Below, one piece after another: positions 53,426-63,569 of a stretch of 64,000 nt of DNA (positions are counted from its first letter, which is position 1; each line of letters starts with the position of its first letter). The stretch spans positions 63,625,157 to 63,689,156 of the forward strand of contig JAVGWX010000013.1 in the NCBI GenBank assembly GCA_036924085.1, read 5' to 3'. Below the pieces are notes generated by a model. The model had not been told where the DNA came from, searched no databases, and worked only from the letters and a program-made list of their open reading frames with translations. A program made the position numbers and the translations under genes. This stretch comes from Ariolimax columbianus. Taxonomy: Eukaryota; Mollusca; Gastropoda; Stylommatophora; Arionidae.

Positions 53426-53756
53426 GGGGAGGAAGACTAACGTCTGGTCAGGTAAAATATGATAATCATATATGTTAGTCAGGGTCAGGTAAAACAAACT
53501 GGCCAAGACCCTCACCTCGGATTCCTAAAAGCCCTGCATGTAAACGGGCTGTTATCATTGCAGCCTGACTAACAAAGTGATGGATCGACGTGAGCCCCAT
53601 GGTAGTGAGTGACACGCAGATGAAGCCAAGCATAACACAACCGTCGGGAGGACCCCGATCTACCTTCTTCAGCATGTGAGGAAAGCTACTGCAACCCGTA
53701 ACTTAACGTCCGTTTGAGGACGCACACAAGAGTGACTTTTCATTGGGGGCATTCGC

Positions 53757-53811
<55 letters not shown>
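53426..53811 (+). repeat. (CAA)-tailed dispersed repeat, family 2
   Basis: Starts GGGGAGGAAGACTAACG, runs through CTGGCCAAGACCCTCACCTC and ATGAAGCCAAGCATAACACA to GGGGGCATTCGCAAA. Then an (AAC)n tail of ~18 units at 53756-53811. The best example of the family's tail. Confidence 0.85.
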
Positions 53812-53812
<1 letters not shown>

Positions 53813-54054
53813 TTCCATCTTTCCGATTATAGTCCGACTTACGGGGATACGCCGGTCAACGAAAAGTGCGGAGATTGCAATCGCCATTTTGATAACATTC
53901 TAGTCACGGCTAGAAGATCTCTCTCTCTCTCTTTGACCAGGTGTTACTGGCTTTCTCTTTCCGTTTTTATTGAATTCGAGGATAAGCAAAAAAAGAGACA
54001 TCCGGAAATTGTCAGAAGGCAGAACTGAGCAAAACATATACGTTGCTAAGAGAA

Positions 54055-54635
54055 ACTGTCTGGGGAAAGAGACTAATGTCTGGTCAAGTAAAACATACTG
54101 ATCTGTCAAATTAGTCAGGGTTAGGTAAAACATACTGATCGGTCATGTTAGTCAGGGTTAGGTAAAATATACTGATCGGTCATGTTAGTCAGGGTTAGGT
54201 AAAACATGCTATTCGGTCATGTTAGTCAGGGCTAGGTAAAACATACTGATCGGTCATGTCAGATAGGGTCAGGCAAAACATACTGATCAGACAAGGTTAG
54301 TCCGAGTCAGGTGATACATTCTGACCAAGGAACCACCTCACTTCCATGCAGTTCTCACTGGAATCACTCTGTTATCTCCGTAGTACTGAGCGTCATACAA
54401 ATGAAGCCAGTCATAGCACAACAGTCTGGATGATCTCAGATCACCTTCATCAGCACTCTCGTCAATAACGCCACTGCAACCTGTCATTTAAGACCCTTAA
54501 TCTTACTAATTGTGGGCATTCAACAACAATAACAACAACAACAACAATAACAATAACAAAAACAACAACAACAATAACAACAACAACAACAATAACAACA
54601 ATTACAACAACAATAACAACAACAACAACATCAAA
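54055..54635 (+). repeat. (CAA)-tailed dispersed repeat, family 2, with internal array
   Basis: Same body as the copy at 53426. A ~37-bp unit (GTTAGTCAGGGTTAGGTAAA) is repeated about six times at 54105-54310, where other copies have one or two. Tail of (AAC)n with AAT interruptions at 54520-54632. Confidence 0.82.
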
Positions 54636-55139
54636 CGCCCACCTCCATATCAAATCACTATCGTCTGTGAACAATTCACCAATCAAAGTGCTGTTTCCAG
54701 TTTGAATTAGATTTAAGCCAACCTTTTGACTTAATACATCTGGAGGTTTGGACAACGGAAAGACGGAAAACACACACATTAAAGAAGATGTCTTCTGTAG
54801 GATCTAATATTATATTCAAGAGCAGAAGAAGAATATAGTGATTTGTTACAAAAGTGCTTATCCGAAGGAAGCAACATCTGAATTTGCTGTCTTAAACGAC
54901 AAAAGAAACGTCAAATTATCGTAAAGTCACCTATTTTTCTCCAAAATTTTAGTGTGTGCATGGCACGACTTGTCTCAGTCAACACCAAACAATTGAATAC
55001 GTTCGATTATAGCTATCGATTTCATTTATTTCCTGATCGACTACGAGCATCGGAGCACATCGTTTATCCTCTTGTCTGATGTCAGCGACAACGAAGCGGT
55101 GTTTTGATTTAGCTGTGTATTATCCATTACTTTTGTCTT
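54636..55139. other. No gene recognised
   Basis: No motif on either strand. Confidence 0.4.
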
Positions 55140-55440
55140 CCATGATAGGGATCTTTGTGTATGATAAGGACAAGAATAGCACCACTGCCCCACGGAGAGC
55201 ATGTCGTAAAAGGCGACTAACTGTGTTACATGGCATAACACCGGCCACGGTTTGTTTAGAGCAGTATAGATGGCGTCTAACAGGCAGCGGGTCTATTTTT
55301 CTCTAATGTTTTAGTCTATTAAGATGGACATCAGTTAACAACCCTCCGCAACACTCGTCACAACGAAGTCGAGTAATAAGCTGCTCGAGCCTAGCCCGCT
55401 AGGCATGACATCCATCTCCCGACTACATTCAACTTATACC
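55140..55440 (-). repeat. Dispersed repeat, second copy of 940-1600
   Basis: Reverse complement of the blocks at 1060-1160 and 1395-1590, with a single 115-bp unit. Confidence 0.7.
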
Positions 55441-55540
55441 ACAAGGTTTGGACCTACATAGGTGCGTACGTCCTTGTCGACAAAGAACTAACAACGATGG
55501 GGGTTGTCAGCCATTTAGCTAACACCCTGAGCCACAATGT

Positions 55541-55569
55541 TATATATATATATATCTATCCATATCCCG

Positions 55570-55655
<86 letters not shown>

Positions 55656-55709
55656 CCATCTCTCGCTCTCCCTCTCTCTCTCCATCTCTCTCTCCCTCTC
55701 CCTTTCTCC

Positions 55710-55754
<45 letters not shown>

Positions 55755-55807
55755 AATATATATATCCATCTCCCGCTTTCTCTTTCACCCCCCCCCCCTC
55801 TCTCTCC

Positions 55808-55876
<69 letters not shown>

Positions 55877-55880
55877 CATA
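55541..55880. repeat. Compound (CT)n/(AT)n microsatellite
   Basis: Three (CT)n blocks, each followed by an (AT)n block, so a ~110-bp compound module has itself been duplicated. Frames crossing it are artefacts. Confidence 0.95.
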
Positions 55881-56384
55881 CGAAAGTGTGAACCTTGACT
55901 CATCTGTAAAGAGCACTATGGACCACAGAGTGTTGGCGGGTCAATGCCAGATGAAGACGAGATGACTCAAGACAAGTTGCGCTATCAGTATAAGTAAAGC
56001 GTCGGTCGACCTAACGCAGGACGTCTTAAGTGAACAACGTGCCCCATGCCACTATATTAACAATGTATTTAATCAAATTGCGCGTTTACATTTAGTAAAG
56101 AAGTAAGTGTTAAATTAAGTTACATTCGAAAAAAACAAAAACATTTTGAACTAAAATGCTACAGGACAGTGCTCAAAATCCAACGGAAAGGGGAAAAGAG
56201 AAGTGCAGATATCCCGAAAGAACTGAATATGAAGGGAAATCTGCTAGTAAACCATTTCTTGTCTAGAAAACTAAACTATTTTGAAAACCTGAAAAGCGGG
56301 GAAGATACAGACCAAGACAAAAGACAGAAAACATCACGAAGGTCCTGAAGATGACAGCGATAAAAGCGGGAGTCTCTAGAGATG
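55881..56384. other. No clear gene; possible LINE trace
   Basis: At about 56255-56330 the plus strand reads FLSRKLNYFENLKSG, faintly like the RRLxYFGHLxR motif of LINE C termini. Too weak to call. Confidence 0.3.
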
Positions 56385-56775
56385 CAGTCCTACAGACCGG
56401 ATGTTGTATTAGCAACGTTCTGGCTAGAAATGGAGAGTCTTACAGACCGAATGTTGTTTTAGCAACGTTCTGGCTAGAAATGGAGAATGTTGCAGACCGG
56501 ATGTTGTATTAGCAACGTTCTGGCTAGAAATGAAGTCTTACAGACCGGATGTTGTATTAGCGACGTTCTGGCTAGAAATGGAGAGTCTTACAGACCGGAT
56601 GGGATGTTAGCTACGTTCTGGCTAGAAATAGAGAGTCTTACAGACCGGATGTTGTGTTAGCAACGTTCTGGCTAGAAATGGAGAGTATTACAGACCGGGT
56701 GTTGTGTTAGCAACGTTCTGGCTAGAAATGGAGAGACTTACAGACCGGATGTTATATTAGCGACGTTCTGCAAAG
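56385..56775 (+). repeat. ~50-bp minisatellite
   Basis: Eight units containing TACAGACCGGATGTTGTATT and AACGTTCTGGCTAGAAATGG. Confidence 0.93.
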
Positions 56776-57224
56776 AAATGCTACATGATAATGCCATTTA
56801 AAACTGTGAACAAAATGTTAAGAAACACATTATCTACCTATACCAGTGACAAAAAGAAAACAGACTTACTGAAGCAATAATTTTTGTTCAGAAATCGGAG
56901 TATTATGCACGGAAGTACAAGGAAATCCATTACATTTTAGATTTAGTGACTGAAATGCTAAAGGTGCGGAATGACAATATCAGTTTTGAAATAAAAATGG
57001 TTCTGGATTAAAATCGACAATGGAGAGTTATTTGTTAGCTGCAGTGCTTTAAATTATCTTATGATTGGTGTTATTTTTGTCTGTAGGACAAGTAATATCT
57101 GAGGGTCAGTCAGTATATAGGTCACAGACTGATATGGTATAGAAAGTTTAGATCATCACTGAACGATGTCAAATTATTTAATTGAGCATATGTGACATCA
57201 TGTCACCATCTGCTTGTGAGCTAA
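56776..57224. other. No gene recognised
   Basis: AT-rich, no motif. Confidence 0.4.
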
Positions 57225-57480
57225 GAGCAACCAGGGTCAGGTGAAACATTCTGACCAAGACCACCAAATCTCGTCTACGATCGTGCTCCCTGGAAACAGG
57301 CTGTCTTAAATCGGTCTGGCGAAAGAGATCAGGGATCGACTCTGTATTCCACAGAGTAGTGATCCTACTGAGGAGCCACGGATTACAACACTGCCCAAGG
57401 AAGCAAGTCCACATTTTCAAGTGTGCTTCGGAATATAAGAAGAGCCACTGTCACCAGCCACCAAAGAATCCTCGCAAAGA
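57225..57480 (+). repeat. Diverged family 2 repeat, probable
   Basis: ACCAGGGTCAGGTGAAACAT, CTGACCAAGACC and TCCCTGGAAACAGGCTG follow the family 2 order. The rest is too diverged to align by eye. A 44-bp direct duplication follows at 57478-57571. Confidence 0.4.
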
Positions 57481-57599
57481 ATTACATTTTCTCAGGGACG
57501 AGTGGCTTCCTCAACAACACAAGAATTACATTTTCTCAGGGACGAGTGGCTTCCTCAACAACACAAGAATTATGATAGTCAAAATAAGCACAACGCTGA

Positions 57600-58560
57600 A
57601 ATGATTTGCAGCAAGATATATACACCGACAATAGTTTATGAGGCAACCACTGACAATAGTTGATGAGGCAACCACTGACAATAGTTTATGATAAAGCCAC
57701 TGACAATAGTTTGTTTATGACGAAACCACTGACAATAGTTTATGACGCAACCACTGACAACAGTTTGTTTATGACGCAACCACTGACAACAGTTTATGAT
57801 AAAGCCACTAACAACAGTTTATGACACAACCACTGACAACAGTTTGTTTATGAGGCAACCACTGAAAACAGTTTGTTTATGAGGTAACCACTGACAACAG
57901 TTTGTTTATGACGCAATCACTGACAACAGTTTATGATAAAAGCCACTAACAACAGTTTATGACACAACCACTGACAACAGTTTGTTTATGAGGCAACCAC
58001 TGAAAACAGTTTGTTTATGAGGTAACCACTGACAACAGTTTGTTTATGACGCAACCACTGACAACAGGTTGTTTATGAGGCAACCACTGACAACAGTTTG
58101 TTTATGAGGTAACCACTGACAACAGTTTGTTTATGACGCAACCACTGACAACAGTTTATGACGCAACCACTGATAACAGTTTATGACGCAACCACTGACA
58201 ACAGTTTGTTTATGAGGCAACCACTGACAACAGTTTGTTTATGAGGCAACCACTGACAACAGTTTGTTTATGAGGCAACCACTGACAACAATTTATGATA
58301 AAGCCACTGACAACAGTTTATGACGCAACCACTGACAACAGTTTATGAGGCAACCACTGACAACAGTTTATGACGCAACCACTGACAACAGTTTATGACG
58401 CAAACACTGACAACAGTTTATGACGCAACCACTGACAACAGTTTATGACGCAACCACTGACAACAGTTTATGATAAAGCCACTGACAACAGTTTATGACG
58501 CAACCACTGACAACAGTTTATGATAAAGCCACTGACAACATTTTATGACACAACAAATAA
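57600..58560 (+). repeat. 25/29-bp minisatellite
   Basis: About 35 units of CAACCACTGACAACAGTTTA plus TGACG. A longer variant carries TTTGTTTATG instead of TTTATG. The two lengths and the GACG, GAGG and GATAAA endings are interspersed. Confidence 0.95.
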
Positions 58561-58749
58561 CAACAGCTTATGTAATTACCACTGTGCATATATATAGGAC
58601 CCAAATCTTATTTGAGATTCACCAGCACAATGTGATCATCGGTAGTTGCACTGGTTCACAAAATCTGTGTTTTGGTGGTGAACATATTATTGTGCATGTG
58701 ACCGGCACTTCAGGGCAGAATAGCCATGGCCATCTGTAGTTCTATTTCA

Positions 58750-59010
58750 GATGTCCATGGAAGAGCCAAGTCATCGAGAAGTCCTGAACATTACAGTTGT
58801 CCATGGAAGAGCCAAGTCATCGGAAAGTTCCGAACACCACAGACGTCCATGGAAGAGCCAAGTCATCGGGAAGTCCCGAACATTACAGATGACCATGAAA
58901 GAGCCAAGTCATCGGGAAGTCCCGAACATTACAGATGTCCATGGAAGAGCCAAGTCATCGGAAAGTCCCGAACATTACAAATGTCTTTGGAAGAGCCAAG
59001 CCATCGGGAA
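58750..59010 (+). repeat. 46-bp minisatellite
   Basis: Six units containing GGAAGAGCCAAGTCATCGGG and CCCGAACATTACAGATGTCC. Confidence 0.93.
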
Positions 59011-59184
59011 GTCCCGAATACCAGGTCCCGTTGACAAAATCCATTACATTCCCCTGTTTTTGCTGTTACTGTGAACTTCATTAGTTAGTCAATCATCAGT
59101 GAAAAGTGATAAGACGACAACAGGCATCCCCGTTCGACCACATGTTTGTACATCGCCCAGAAAGCTGGCCTGAGAACACATGTT

Positions 59185-59290
59185 GTTTTGTTGTTGTTAT
59201 TGAATATCCACGATGAGTAACTTAACTCTTTTGTGCGCCCTAAAAAGGGTGTTAGGTGGCGGTTATAGCAGCTTTCCTCCCATTCTGAGC
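59185..59290 (-). repeat. 3' end of a family 2 repeat
   Basis: Reverse complement of the last ~100 bp of the family, with the (CAA)n tail on the low side (TTGTTGTTGTTATT at 59190-59203). Confidence 0.65.
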
Positions 59291-59605
59291 GTCTTTCACA
59301 AGATAGTTGTGTACCGACACCACTAATGTTCATTAAATACACCAACGAACAATCTACGAATACAGAGCCGAGGCGGTTAATATATGCCGACGACACGGCA
59401 GTTACCGTACAAGGAACAAAGGGTGTTATGTGGCGGGTTAGAGCAGCTTTCCTCCCATTTTGAGCGTCTTTCTTAAGGTAGTTGTGTACCGACACCACTA
59501 ATGTCCATTAAATACACCAAAGAACAATCGACGAATAAAGAGCCGAGGCAGTTAATATATGCCGACGGCACGGCAGTTTCCGCACAAGGAACAAACTTCG
59601 AGTAG
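59247..59605 (+). pseudogene. Tandemly duplicated LINE RT catalytic fragment
   Basis: Two ~178-bp units (about 59247-59423 and 59424-59605) each encode PRRLIYADDTAV-like sequence; the second has YADGTAV. This is the RT active-site motif of a jockey/CR1-like LINE. The second unit continues EVENKLAKALEEL up to the 3' end of copy D. Both units also carry family 2 sequence. Confidence 0.65.
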
Positions 59606-59665
59606 GTTGAAAACAAGCTGGCCAAGGCTCTCGAAGAACTTCTTCTTCTTCTTCTGCGTACGCAG

Positions 59666-61615
59666 TCAGACAGTAACCATTATTTTTTCGAAAAAAGCGG
59701 CGGTCATCCTGAGGCTGTCGCCACTGCCATAGAGCTTGTCTTGCAGTTCCACTGGTAATGGCCACATCTGCTCTCTCTGATCCTCGTATGTCGGGCAGTT
59801 CTGCAGCAGATGTTCAGCGGTCATTTTACCAGTACCGCACGGGCATTCGTCGGTACATCCTATCTTCAATTTGTTGAATAGGTGGTACCTCAGTCTGTTG
59901 TGGCCAGTGCGAAGTCTGAAGACAACGACCTGCTCTCTTCGGTTCAACTGGTAATAGGCATCGTTTTTGGTGTAACCAGTATGTTCGGTTTCCCATTTGG
60001 TCATGTATCTGGCTTTGATAAGCCGTTTTGACTCTTCGTACGTCATACTGGAATCTGTTTGTGGTAGTCTTGCACCTTCTTTTGCCAGTCTGTCTGCCTC
60101 CTCGTTGCCTTGGATGTTGCAGTGTGACGGAACCCACTGTACCACTACCCTTTTTGGTGCGGACTGCAGGCACAGTTTGCAGAGTGCTGCTCTTAAGTCA
60201 TTAAGCTCAGTGTTTTTCTGGCTTTTTAGCGCTGTGACTACGGCGAGAGCATCTGTCAGCAGAACTATATGGCTCTCATTTTCACTGTGTGTCACCATTT
60301 CTTCCACTGCCGCCCTCAGTGCCTCTGCCTCCGCTCTGAAATTGCTTGTGTACTTACCAGTAGCGAATGACAGTGTTATTTTTCTGCCATTTGGTAGGTT
60401 CAGGAATGCTCCTGCCCCTCCGTTCTGTGTTGTGTTTGTTACAGAACCGTCGGTGTATGCATGGGTCCAGTCCATGCTTGGGTAGCTTTTCGTTATGAAG
60501 CTTAGGGTAGTGTCTCTCCTTTCTTTTTCAGTATGGCAGTTTTTGTTTGCAATACCTGGTATATTTTCTACCACATCTGGAAATATATCCTGCCTCCAGG
60601 TAGGTTTTCGTACAGTAGTGATGGGTTTTGGTGTTGTTAGTGCGTTTATGGGATCTTCGTGCATCTTTGCTTTGGCTATTTCTGCAAAGTTTCTCCGCTT
60701 TAGTTTCCCATTTCCCAAATTGTTTAGTCTCTGGTGCATTGGATGGTCGGTCAGTCTTCTGAGTTTCTCTGACTGCAGCTGGGCTCTGCAGTCTCTTCTA
60801 TCGGTCATGGATTGCAGTTTTGTAATCTTTTCAAGTTCTACAATTGGCGTTGACTTCATGCCACCTGTTATAATTCTCATGGCTTGGTTTTGAAGTTTGT
60901 TAACTTTATCGAAGTTCGCCTTCGCTGCTGTTGTCCACGCCGCAATGCCATACTCGAGAACTGGTCTCACTCTTCCAGTGTACAGTTTCTTTAGTATGCC
61001 TTCGTCTGCTCCCCAGCTTGTGCCAGCAAGTTTCCTCATGATTGCCATTCTTTCTCTGGCTTTCATTCGGTTTCTCTCAATCTGACTTTTCCATGTCATG
61101 CGCCGATCAAATGTGACTCCCAGATAGGTTGGGTTGTCGTTTGGCTGCAGGATTTTGCAATTTAGACTTAATTTGGTACTTTGGGGTTTTAATGAAAGCG
61201 AGAATATTGTGCATGTGGTTTTCTCCTCGTTTATTTTGACCAGCCATGAGTTCGCCCATTCTTCCAGAGATGTTAGGGCCGTCTGCATCCGATTTCTTGC
61301 TATGGTGAGATTCTTTTCAGAGGTCCACATAGCCAGATCGTCTGCAAACATTGAGCTATGGACTCTTCTTGGTATATTCTCTGTAATATCATTTATATAT
61401 ACCAGGAAGAGTGTGGGTGACAATACTCCCCCTTGGGGTACTCCCTGCTCGAGTGTCACCTTTTTGCTCATCTGCCCTTGTACTTGGACTCTGGCCGTTC
61501 TTTGTTTGAGGTAGTGGTTGATCCACTTGTACATCTTCCTACAGACATCACTTCTTCTTAGCTTGACTCTAAGTCCATCTTTCCAGACTTTGTCAAATGC
61601 CTTTTCCAGATCCAC
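59666..61615 (-). CDS. RT catalytic core-RNase H-Cys/His part of copy D
   Basis: 649 open codons from VDLEKAFDKVW (start lies inside the RT, not a real initiator) to the family C terminus EKIMVTV. GVPQGGVLSPTLF and FADD (about residue 120), then YLGVTFD, RNase H with YTDGS, FRAEAEAL, LLTDALAVV and WVPSHCNIQGNEEADRLA, then the Cys/His motif. It differs from copy A at scattered positions only. Because of the upstream stops it would not be made as part of the full polyprotein. Confidence 0.9.
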   Translation of the reverse strand: MDLEKAFDKVWKDGLRVKLRRSDVCRKMYKWINHYLKQRTARVQVQGQMSKKVTLEQGVPQGGVLSPTLFLVYINDITENIPRRVHSSMFADDLAMWTSEKNLTIARNRMQTALTSLEEWANSWLVKINEEKTTCTIFSLSLKPQSTKLSLNCKILQPNDNPTYLGVTFDRRMTWKSQIERNRMKARERMAIMRKLAGTSWGADEGILKKLYTGRVRPVLEYGIAAWTTAAKANFDKVNKLQNQAMRIITGGMKSTPIVELEKITKLQSMTDRRDCRAQLQSEKLRRLTDHPMHQRLNNLGNGKLKRRNFAEIAKAKMHEDPINALTTPKPITTVRKPTWRQDIFPDVVENIPGIANKNCHTEKERRDTTLSFITKSYPSMDWTHAYTDGSVTNTTQNGGAGAFLNLPNGRKITLSFATGKYTSNFRAEAEALRAAVEEMVTHSENESHIVLLTDALAVVTALKSQKNTELNDLRAALCKLCLQSAPKRVVVQWVPSHCNIQGNEEADRLAKEGARLPQTDSSMTYEESKRLIKARYMTKWETEHTGYTKNDAYYQLNRREQVVVFRLRTGHNRLRYHLFNKLKIGCTDECPCGTGKMTAEHLLQNCPTYEDQREQMWPLPVELQDKLYGSGDSLRMTAAFFEKIMVTV

Positions 61616-62437
61616 CCAAACAGCTACTGTGTGTTTCTGTGCATGGTAGGCATCTTCTATCTCCTGGGCTATGAGGATGACCTAGTCCTCAGTGGATCTG
61701 TGCTGTCTAAAGCCGGCTTGCTGTGGAATTAGTATTCGTTTTTCTTCCAGACGCCACATCAGTTTGGTGTTTATCATCCGTTCCATCAGCTTGCCGACAC
61801 AGCTCAGTAGGCTTATGGGCCTGTATCCATTTGGATCTGTTTTGTCCTTTCGTGTTTTTGGTACTGGTACCAGTATTGCGTCTTTCCATGCCTGTGGTAC
61901 AATTCCCCTTTTTCAGCTTTGGTTCAGGACCGATAGCAGTTTCTTCTTCGCTGTTTGGCCCAGCCCCATCAGCATTTCGTTTGTTATCCCGTCTTTTCCG
62001 GGAGATTTCCTTTTCTTTAGTGTTCTCATTGCCTCTTCCATTTCGCGCATTGTAAGTTTGGCCATCATGTGCTCTTCAGGAGCCGTATTCATGTTTTCGT
62101 GTCCCTTCTGCTTTTCGCTAATGTCTGTATGCTAATCTGCAGGGACCTCGATGTGGTTTGCTCTGGCATAGTGATCGACAAAGGCGTTTGCGGCTTTCTT
62201 ACCTGTGATCAAGTTCTCGCCCTGCTTGATAGTAATTTGCTTATTTGACGGGGTTTCGTCGTTCATGGCTCTGACTAGCTTCCATAGCTTGTTCCCGTCT
62301 TTGTCCAGGTTTAGACTTTCCGTTTTATTTTTCCAGCTTTCTCTTGCTGTTTGCTTGAGAGTGTATTTGTACTTTGGCGGCTTTGAGAAAGATGTTTGCC
62401 TCCATGGATTTTTCTCGCTCTGCCATGTTCCTAGCAT
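61616..62437 (-). pseudogene. RT N-terminal half of copy D, disabled
   Basis: After the frameshift the frame reads KKAANAFVDHYARANHIEV and hits a stop at 62132-62134, where copy A has Lys (AAG to TAG). Two further stops lie at 61913-61915 (Trp TGG to TGA) and 61682-61684 (Gln CAG to TAG). Between them YRPISLL and QQAGFRQHRSTED are intact. The lesions are single base changes, so the copy is fairly young. Confidence 0.85.
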
Positions 62438-63569
62438 TGGTTACTGCATCTTCCACTTTCTGCAACTCATCATTCCAGTAGGGCTTATAGTTTTTCCTAG
62501 CTCCTCTTGGGATGGTTTCAGTGGCGGCTTGCATTATTGCCTTGCTTAGGCTCTCTACCATGGGCTTCATTTTGGTGTTTCGTGTGTTGATGGTTTCACA
62601 CAGCCCATCTGTCAGGATTGCAAATCTGTCCCAGTCGGCTCGTTTGTAATTCCAACGTGGGAGCGGTTTTGTTTCCTGTGGGCCTACTTCCATGTCAATG
62701 GTTAGCCTGATCGGCCTGTGGTCGCTACCTGCCAGTTGGTTTAGCACCTGGCGGTCTATTTTATGGTGTATGTCCTGTGTGGAGAAGGCCAAATCTGGAG
62801 TCGAGGTGGTATGCCATGTTCTTGAATAGAAGCTAGGGCTATCCTCCAGCCTATTGATTAGGGAGAGATTTGCATCTATCTCCCAATCTTCCACTTCGTC
62901 ACCTCTGCTGTCTGTGTCAGAGTATCCACATCTCTCCGAGTGGCTGTTGAAATCTCCAACTACTATGCAGTTGGAGTCTCTGACCTCCATACTCGAGAGC
63001 GATAGGTCTCTATTTGGTGGTTCGTACAGATTGAAAATGCGGAGCTTCGTCTCTTGAGCCATTATGTCAACTCCTACAATTTCTGCTTGTCCGGTGTGAT
63101 TGACAGATACCGCGCTACTCGGAATGCAGTTTCTGGTCAGTATCAGGACCCCTCCTTTGTGGCCTTCTTTATCTAGACGGAAGGCCTGGTATCCTCTGAT
63201 TGAGAATTTATGGTTATTGTTGAGATGCGTTTCCTGGATACATGCCACGTCAATCTTACCTTCATGCAGGTGATGTGTTAGGGAAAGTTTTTTGTTAATG
63301 ACTCCCTCCGCATTCCACTGTAGTATTTTGAGGGTCTTGAGGTTTTGGCCAATAGAAGTTGCCCCATAGCCATGTGCCTTGACTCCACGACACATGGGTG
63401 GGTGACCACCAGTAGTCAAGGGTGGGCCCCTTCGAGGCGTGAGGCCCGGCACTATCGCTGCCTGGCGGGACTGCGCAGGATGAGCGCCATGCGTTTTTCT
63501 AATTGGTTGTACTGCCATCATGCTGCGATTTACGTTGCACTGTTTTGTTAGGCTTGCGGCCCCGTGCAT
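62325..63569 (-). CDS. APE-type endonuclease part of the LINE polyprotein (copy D)
   Basis: Open frame of 414 codons. After a ~75-residue basic leader comes an apurinic/apyrimidinic-like endonuclease that nicks target DNA to prime reverse transcription. Motifs in order: LKILQWNAEG (about residue 80), ACIQETHL (about 108), GGVLILTRN, VVGDFNSHSERCG (about 197), TPDLAFS and the SDHRPI histidine motif (about 280). An alpha-helical linker follows. The frame ends early because of a 1-nt shift near 62365-62385; the real frame continues as YKYTLKQTARESWKNK. The 63569 ATG is the first in frame. No Gag-like ORF1 is seen in the ~430 bp upstream. Confidence 0.85.
   Translation of the reverse strand: MHGAASLTKQCNVNRSMMAVQPIRKTHGAHPAQSRQAAIVPGLTPRRGPPLTTGGHPPMCRGVKAHGYGATSIGQNLKTLKILQWNAEGVINKKLSLTHHLHEGKIDVACIQETHLNNNHKFSIRGYQAFRLDKEGHKGGVLILTRNCIPSSAVSVNHTGQAEIVGVDIMAQETKLRIFNLYEPPNRDLSLSSMEVRDSNCIVVGDFNSHSERCGYSDTDSRGDEVEDWEIDANLSLINRLEDSPSFYSRTWHTTSTPDLAFSTQDIHHKIDRQVLNQLAGSDHRPIRLTIDMEVGPQETKPLPRWNYKRADWDRFAILTDGLCETINTRNTKMKPMVESLSKAIMQAATETIPRGARKNYKPYWNDELQKVEDAVTNARNMAEREKSMEANIFLKAAKVQIHSQANSKRKLEK

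Noticed and set aside
59997..61514. Plus-strand frames of 126-162 codons over copy D
   Set aside because: They are antisense shadows of the LINE polyprotein. The same shadows recur opposite copies A and C.
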